From: Anas platyrhynchos | Lineage: Eukaryota > Chordata > Aves > Anseriformes > Anatidae | Direction of reading: 5' to 3' | Assembly: GCF_047663525.1 (NCBI RefSeq) | Contig: NC_092611.1 | Location: forward strand, 6,237,001-6,301,000 | DNA length: 64,000 nt | In this document: positions 26,315 through 64,000 of the stretch, one piece after another | Layout: each line of letters starts with the position of its first letter | How positions within the stretch are numbered: the first letter of the stretch is position 1 | Translations under genes and position numbers: made by a program | Notes under the pieces: model-generated | Database searches by the model: none | What the model was told of the DNA's origin: nothing | The model's input: only the letters and a program-made list of their open reading frames with translations

Positions 26315-26956
26315 TGGTCCCCACCACGACCCCGGCGGGTCCAGCCTGCTGCTGCTCCCGGTTCCAGCTCCCCGGAGAGCAGAGGAGCTGCTCGGGACGG
26401 CCAACGCTTCTCCAGGCTGGAGCTGCCAGCATCACACCTCGCATGGACTTGCCTCCGCTGCCTGAGGCCGGCCCCGCTGCCTCCAGGAGCGTTTGGGGAC
26501 GCAGCACTCGAGCCCTCGCCCAGCTCCAGGCTCTGGGTCGCCCCCAGGAGAGCCGAGGTTGTGCCCCTCACGCCGTGACCCGGGGCGAGGGGGAGCCTGG
26601 AGCTCGGCTCAGCCCGGGGCTGGCCCTCGGGCGAAGGGGAGAAGGAGCAGCGGAGGTCTCGGGGCACTGGAGGAACCCCCCAGCTCCGCTCCTGGACTTT
26701 ATGGGATGGTGAAACCGACAAGGATCAGGGCTTGTAAAAATGCTGTGACTGTGAGAATAGTTGGTAAGCTTTCCATCCTAATGTCCTGTTCTGCTTGGCG
26801 CTTCCGCGTCCCCCCATAAAGGACACGAACCCACTCCGCCGGTCCCGTGGGTGGTGTAACGGAGGCTGTGGGGCTCAGGATCCCTCACCCAGGCTGGAGG
26901 TGGAGCTGGGAGGCTCTCCACGTGCTGCTGGCCCCCTCCTGGAGTCCCCCGGGGTG
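26315..26956. terminator. Convergent 3' region between PDZD3 and CCDC153
   Basis: Only 642 bp separate the two facing stop codons, and no AATAAA is present on either strand. The best candidates are the weak variant CATAAA at 26815-26820 on the plus strand and CATAAA on the minus strand (plus-strand TTTATG, 26699-26704). If both are used, the two 3' UTRs overlap by about 100 bp. Confidence 0.35.
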
Positions 26957-29043
26957 CTACATCTCCAGGGGGTTGAGGCCAAACTCCTGCAGGCGCTGCT
27001 TGTGCTGCAGCTCGACGGCCGTGCCCTGCTCCTCCCAGTGCCGCCTGGCCTCGGCCAGCTTGGCCAGCACCAGGTCCAGGCTGTCCTGCTGGGAGAAAGG
27101 ACGGTGAGAAGGGGAACGGTGCTGCCTGGGGGAACCCCGTCCCCAAAAAACATCCCCACTCACGTGGAGGATCTGCTCGTACTCGCTCTCCATGGCACGC
27201 ATCGTGCCCTGCAGCTGGGCGATGGTCCTGTCCCGCTCTGCCAGCGCCTTGCTGGCAGCCTCGTGGCTCCTCTGGCTCTCCTGGAGCCTGCTGGCTGCGG
27301 GGTTGGGGACAGGGGACACTGAGGACGAGGGCACAGGAGGCTGGCACTGCCCCATCTGTCCCTGCCCCTGGGGTGGCACAGGGTTTGGGGACGGGGTGCA
27401 GGGGATGCGCCGAGAGCAGGGTCAGGCTTTGCCTTCAGCTCCTGCTGTGCCCACAGCGCAGGGCGAATGGCTCCCATCTCCTGTTTCTCCCCCCAAAATG
27501 TGCTTTGCTGCCCTGGAAAGAACCCGTCCCCATCCCAGCAGCAAGGGGGGGGTGTCTGGGGCCGTACCGAGCTGCTCCCGCAGGCTCTTCACCTCCGCCT
27601 CCAGGCGCTGGCTGTGGGCTGCCGCCTGCCTCTGCAGCTCCTGGTGCTGCCGGCTCATTTCTGGGAGCCGGGGAGAGGAGAAAGGGACGATAGGAGGAAT
27701 GGGAGGGAGCTCCCCGAGCTGGGAACCCGGCCCTGGTGGCCAGGGGGGAGGCTCTCCTCCTGTGGGGGGAACCGCTCAGCCTCTGCGCCGAGCGTGGGAG
27801 AGCGAAAACGAGCCCGGAGTTTTGCATGTGGCGAAGACCGCAAACCTCTGGCTGAGGTTTTCACCTCTGCTCACAGCAGCTCTGGCTCGAGCGCTGGAGG
27901 AAGCGGCACGGCCGGGGGCTTCTGCAGCCAGGGGAGGCTCCCCTCGTGCTCTGCCTGCACCGGGGCGGCGTGGGGCTGAGCAAAATGGCCCAAAGGGAGA
28001 GCTGGGGTGAGCTTGGTGGCATCCCAAGGTGTGGGACCCCGCATCTGCCCCCTCACCTTGGTGCATGTCCCTTTTGTCCTCCCGTTCCTGCTCCAGCGCC
28101 AGCTCCAGCTCCCGCAGCCTCCGCCGGAGCCCCTCGCTGTCCGCCCTCGCCCACGGGGCCGTGTCCCTCCAGCGAGCTGCGAGGCAGAGCTATGGGGCTG
28201 CTGTGGGGTCTGTGTGCCCACAGGGGGTGGCCCATGGGGATCCAACCCCTGGAGCGGCACCGTGCAAGCACAGGGAGCTGCAGGGCTCCACGCACCGGGG
28301 GCCCTGCTCAGTGCCATGCCCAGCACCCCGATTTTCCTGCCCTCTCTCCCTTCCCAAGCTTGCCCCTGGCTCCTCCAAACCTCACCCGGGTGCTCTCCCA
28401 GGCTGTCAGCCTCTTCTGACGCTCTCCTGGACGTGGCTTCAGCTTGGCTTTCTGCAGCCAGAGGGGAGGAAGAAGAGAGGGAGTGAGGAGCAGCCCGGCC
28501 GTGGGGCTCAGCCCGGGGACACCGAGGGCTCGCACGTGGCTCGGGGGCAGCTCCCTTGGGATGCTCGCCCCGGGAAGGCTTGGCCGGGACACACCTGCAG
28601 CTGAAAGGCTGGCGCCAGGGCTGCGTTTTGGCAGACACCGAGGCAGGGTGCAGCCGGTTTTACTCCAAGCAACTTCCCTGCAGAGGTTGCACCCTCACAC
28701 GGGACCGCGGGCTGATATTTTGGGGGGAAAACAGGGCAGCAGCCAGGCTCCTTGGTGCACAGAGCTTTGGGGACCCTTCCCAAACCCCGCTCCGGGCATT
28801 CTTCCCCTCTCAGAGGTCTGTGGAAGCTGGGGCCTGGCACTTTGAAGCTCCCCACCCAGGTCCTGGAGGTGCAGTGGGTCCCTGGGGACCCTGCTGCCTC
28901 CTCCTCCTCCTCCTCAGCATAGCGGGAATGCGAGGGTCACATCCCTGCTGCCTCAAGGCAGGCAGGATCCCAAACTCACCCGCTGCACTTCTCCTTTTCT
29001 GCTGCTTCACTCTTTTCCCCTTCCCTTTGCCCTTTGGAGGCAT
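26957..29043 (-). CDS. CCDC153: Coiled-coil domain-containing 153 (dynein regulatory complex subunit 12)
   Basis: Six exons on the minus strand, 5' to 3': 29043-28980, 28451-28386, 28176-28057, 27660-27568, 27294-27164, 27088-26957. They give 201 aa (human about 210). The protein belongs to the nexin-dynein regulatory complex of motile cilia (DRC12). It opens with the characteristic basic start MPPKGKGKGKRVKQQKRR. A long coiled coil then runs from about residue 60 to the C-terminus, rich in heptads of Leu with Glu, Arg and Gln (LRRRLRELELALEQER, RLEAEVKSLREQL, ERDRTIAQLQGTMRAMESE, LVLAKLAEARRHWEEQ), ending EFGLNPLEM. The gene runs tail-to-tail with PDZD3 and head-to-head with CBL, as in mammals. 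Splice phases close without error. Confidence 0.93.
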
Positions 29044-30480
29044 CCTCCGGCAGCGCCGCTGGCAGGGACCCGGCTCCCTGAAGGCACAGCAGCTGCCTGG
29101 AAGCCAAACCCCGCTGTTGTAGCAACTGTGTCCGCAGTGAGGGCAGCTCGTCGCCTGGCCCCACGCCTTCCCCCGCCTCGCAGCAGCTGAGCATTTCAGT
29201 ATTTCCCCTCCCAGTGACACAGGCGTGGGCCACACACCCCTAGAGCAGCGCCGGGGTGGTCCGAGGCCGTCCCCGCTGTTGGCACCGAGCCGCTTGGGCT
29301 CGGCTGGACCCCGTCCCAAAAGCATCCCACAGCCCCGGTCCCACAGCAGCCTGGTGGCTCCGTGGGGATGGGGCAGGGAGGGCGACGCTCCCAGGTCGCA
29401 GCCCGAGGCCAGCCCAGCGCCTCGCTCCCTTCCTGCCCTGGCTCTCCCCTCCGGCACACCCCAGCTCTGCCCTGGGGAGCGGGGCTGGATTTTGACCCTC
29501 TTTTATTAAAAAAAAAAAGAAGCGAGGAAGGAAGGGAGGGGATTTCAGGCTGTTGTTTCTGCTCGGGACACGGTTAACCCCGAGGAGCTGGGAGCGTGTG
29601 GAGGTGCTTTCTTCCGCAGGATGCTGAGCTCGCTGCGTGGGCTCTGGGCGAGGAACATCGCATCCCCCACTGCTGCCAGCGCAGTCCCAAATCCTCCTTC
29701 CGCAGGGAGGAGGCAGTCCCCAAGGAAAGCAACCTTTGCTTGAGGTCCTGCACGGAAAGAAGCCGCGGCTCGGGGTGAATCACGCCCGGGGAAGCAGATA
29801 GGCAGCGAATTTTTGTGCTTGGCTCCACCGGGCTGGTGTAACCCTCCCCAGCCCTCTCCCCAGGTACTTGTGGTATCCCGGAGCTGGCCAGGACACCCTC
29901 CGGTGGTCAGTCCGGCTTGACTATTAGCCAGAAGCCATTAGCATCTAATGGGAAAAAAACCTCAGGAACACGGCCTCAATAAACGTTGACATATTTGAGG
30001 TCGATCTAATCCTTCGGAAAATTTGCCCAGGTAATTAAAGCCAGACAAGGAGCTGCCTGTCCCAGAACCAAAGGCTGTAACATCAAGACGGGGACGTTTA
30101 TAACCGATTTATACACGGTTACTTGGCTGCATCTGGTGCAGCCAAAAAAAAAAGTGTTTTTTGTTTTTTTGCTTTTTTTTAGGGGATTTGCACACCCTGT
30201 GCCTGGGTGCGGGGCGGCGAGCTTGGCCATGGGGTTGCTCCAGCCTGCAGCCCCTGCCTCTGGGTGCTTGTGCGGGACACTTGACACAGGCCACACTTCA
30301 ATATTTGCTGTTTTTGTGTTTTCTTTCCATTTCTTGTTGTAGGAATTAACGCCTGAGCACAACATGGCTGTGGGGATGTGGTGACTGCGGGGCAAGGAGC
30401 GGGCTCTGCGGCAGCTCCTGCTGCAACGCAGCCGCCCGCTTCCCGATTTCTGAACGTCTTCGTGTGGAAAAAAAAGGAAG
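29044..30480. other. Intergenic between CCDC153 and CBL (head-to-head)
   Basis: This interval contains the CCDC153 upstream region and no recognised gene. A palindromic GTTG-TAG-CAAC at 29116-29126, about 73 bp upstream of the CCDC153 start codon, resembles an imperfect RFX X-box. Around 29850-30200 the DNA turns AT-richer, with an A-run next to T-runs at about 30139-30180. Small frames on both strands show nothing recognisable. Confidence 0.45.
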
Positions 30481-30499
30481 TTAGCCTTTAAAAAGGGGA

Positions 30500-31032
30500 A
30501 ATAATTCTAATTTGCAAGGCGCAGGGGGCGGCGCGGCCTGGGCCCAGCAGGCCGCCAGACCCGTTGCCATGGCGATGCCGCCCCGCCCGGCCCGCGCCCC
30601 CCTCCCGCCCTCACCAAACATGGCCGCCGCGCCGCCCTCCCCTCCCCGCGCGCCTGCGCGGAGCCGGCGGGAGGGGGGACAGAGCGCACGGGCGCTGCCC
30701 AATAGCCGCCGGCCCCTCCCCGGCGGAGTGGGCGGGGCGAGGCGGGCGGGGGGGCGGCGCGACCAATCAGCGCTCAGCTGGGGGGCGTGGCCAAGGGGGG
30801 TGTAGGGCGTGGCTGGCGCGGAGGGCGGCACTTGGGCGGAGGGCGGGGCAGGGGCCGGAGCCGGGCGCCCCCCGCTGCCGCCGCCGCCGCCACCGCCAGC
30901 ACCGCCCGCGGGCTCCGCGGCTGCCGCTGCCGCCGCCCTCCCGGCCTGGCCCGGCTCGGGGCTGCGCCCCCCCTTCCCCGGCCGCTTTCCCTGCAGGGCC
31001 CTGAGGCCCGGAGCCGCCCCCGCGCCGCTCTG
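30500..31032 (+). promoter_or_regulatory. CBL CpG-island promoter
   Basis: Extreme GC/CpG density with no TATA box. CCAAT boxes lie at 30699-30703 and 30763-30767, and a GC box (GGGCGGGGC) at 30730-30738. GTTGCCATGGCGAT at 30563-30576 matches the palindromic RFX X-box GTTGCCATGGCAAC at 12 of 14 positions. The block serves CBL and could also act on CCDC153, which points the other way. Confidence 0.65.
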
Positions 31033-62382
<31,350 letters not shown>

Positions 62383-64000
62383 CACATCACCTCCGACGCC
62401 TGCAACTTCTGCGGACCGGCTGCCCGGGCGGCTGCGCACCCGAGGGGAAGGGGGTTCCTTTAGAGACTGCGTGCGGAGCTCAGCCCTGCCTCTTCCCGAA
62501 TCAGTTATCAGGTTTTTGTGGTTCCAGATTTCAAAGCAGTGGGAGGAAATGGAAGCGGAGCGGTGTTTTTATACAGTGTGTGTCTTGGAGTCCTTTTCCC
62601 CCCTGCCTCTTGGCTGAGAGAACGGATTTGGGGTGCTGGTAGAGAGAGGCGGTGCCACGAGGGACCCCAGAACCGATGCCCTGGAGGCCGGGGGGAGTGT
62701 TTTGTGCTGTGAATTCCAAGTGAATGCTCTGAGAAACCGGGTCAGTGTGGTGTGTCCTGTGGTTCATGGTACTAGGTTTGGACCCGCTCGCTGCTCAGGC
62801 TTTTCGGAGCGGCCGAGCGGTCGCGGTCTGCTGGGAATAAGCAGGAGACCTTGGGAGAAATCTTCTGATTGCTTCCCGTTAGCTGTGGCGTCCCCCTCCT
62901 CCCTGTAATGACAGCATTTATTGCTCACCATTTAGGTCATCCCTTTACTCCTGGAGCCGGCGTGCCTGGCTTCTGCGGGGCGCTTTGCTCGTGGCAGCGC
63001 CGGGCGTTGGATTTCTCTCGGCCGTGGCCTCTCCCCAGCAGCCTCGGATTCCAGGGCGCTAGAAGAGCTGCAAGCCCCGCGTGTTTTTGAGGGGTGGGAG
63101 AGGGAGGGAAGAATCCGAGGGAGAGCGAAGAGCTGGCTGCTGCTTCTCCTTTTCTTATTTTTTTTTTTTTTAGCCTCGAGCGTTTGGTGCTGGGGCTCGG
63201 TGGCAGCCCTGCCGGCCGCTCCCGTGCGCTCCTCCTCCCGGAATGCTGCACCTGCTGAACGCGAACGCGCTGCTTGCTGTGCCTAAACTGCATGGTGGCT
63301 GTCACAGCCTCGTGGTCCCCTCACGCTGCGGGGCTCCTCTTTCCATTCCTATTTCTCCGAGGAGTCCCCAGAGCTCGTGTCCGAGCGGAGCTGGGGCGCT
63401 TTGTGCTCGGAGAACAATCCCTGGGCTCGGAGAGGCAGGGCTCAGCTGCTCCTCGCACAAAACCTGAGCAGCTCCCGAGCTCCCCTCCTAATAGGCTTGA
63501 CGGGAGAGCAGCGTGGTGCCTTTGGGGGAGCCTTGCAGTCGGGCAGGGACACACAGCTCCCAGCCTGACAGACGGACAGCCAGCCCTCTGGGTACACGGC
63601 GAGGCTGCCAGCCTTTCAGAGCACGTCCTGCATTATTTGCATCCCTCCAAGGGCAGCAGCAGCAGTCCCTGGGTGAAGCTTTGCAGCTTGAAACGCTGCC
63701 GGCGTGCTCGGGGCAGCTGGATGCAGTTCAGCCCTTTAAAAAAAAAAAACAGGAGCTGGGCCCAGATTTCGGGGAAGCGGCTCGCGGCTGGCGAGGAAGC
63801 GTTGGCGAGGAAATGAAACCTGAAATGTTTGTGGGGTGTGCAGTGGGGGGGCTTTATAAATGGATGCAGGGGGGGTCCAGGCAGTTTAAAAGCAGGAGCT
63901 GGCCCCTCGCTCCCCTCCTGTCCGTAACAAAACGCTCTCTGACGCTGTAAGGGGATCCCTGAAGTGCAGCTCTCGCTGTTGCTATTTTAGGGCCAGGGCT
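62383..64000 (+). other. CBL 3' UTR, continuing beyond the window
   Basis: No AATAAA or ATTAAA signal and no new exon is found between the CBL stop codon and the window end. Mammalian CBL has a 3' UTR of several kilobases, so all of this is probably untranslated CBL sequence. It includes a T-run at about 63160-63172 and an A-run at about 63739-63750. Open frames here lack any recognised domain. Confidence 0.6.

Overview
The window is vertebrate nuclear DNA, almost certainly from a bird. The evidence is a decayed CR1 LINE of avian type near the left end, very GC-rich and compact genes of the kind found on avian microchromosomes, GT-AG introns often under 200 bp, and six genes whose order and strands match the HINFP-ABCG4-NLRX1-PDZD3-CCDC153-CBL block that I recall from human chromosome 11q23. 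Every assembled reading frame closes exactly through the splice phases (HINFP 533 aa, sushi gene 195, ABCG4 641, NLRX1 973, PDZD3 420, CCDC153 201, CBL 903). I cannot name the species.

Layout. 1-1350: AT-richer flank with a CR1 3' fragment. 1530-5325: CpG promoter with two spaced CCAAT boxes, then HINFP (+), a ten-zinc-finger activator of histone H4 genes. 5970-7131: a perfect palindrome, then a small secreted cysteine-rich sushi-domain gene (+) that I cannot name and do not expect at this place from the mammalian order. 8270-17325: ABCG4 (+), a half-size ABC sterol exporter, with a probable non-coding first exon and a long 3' UTR. 17700-23340: NLRX1 (+), the mitochondrial NOD-like receptor. 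23518-26314: PDZD3/NHERF4 (+), with three intact PDZ domains and a fourth cut short. 26957-29043: CCDC153/DRC12 (-), a ciliary coiled-coil protein, convergent with PDZD3. 30500-64000: CBL (+), an E3 ubiquitin ligase spread over 31 kb, with a 13-kb second intron and a 3' UTR that runs off the window.

The genes do not form a pathway. They are an old syntenic block of housekeeping, signalling, innate-immunity, transport and cilium genes. GC-rich compact DNA gives way to AT-richer, longer-intron DNA inside CBL at about 31.5-36 kb, and those introns carry worn ancient repeats (MIR-like, old CR1/L3-like, a possible MITE). The most unusual item is the sushi-domain gene with its upstream 15-bp perfect inverted repeat, each arm of which carries a TAATCC-type homeodomain motif. 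I see no CRISPR array, tRNA or rRNA gene, or intact mobile element.
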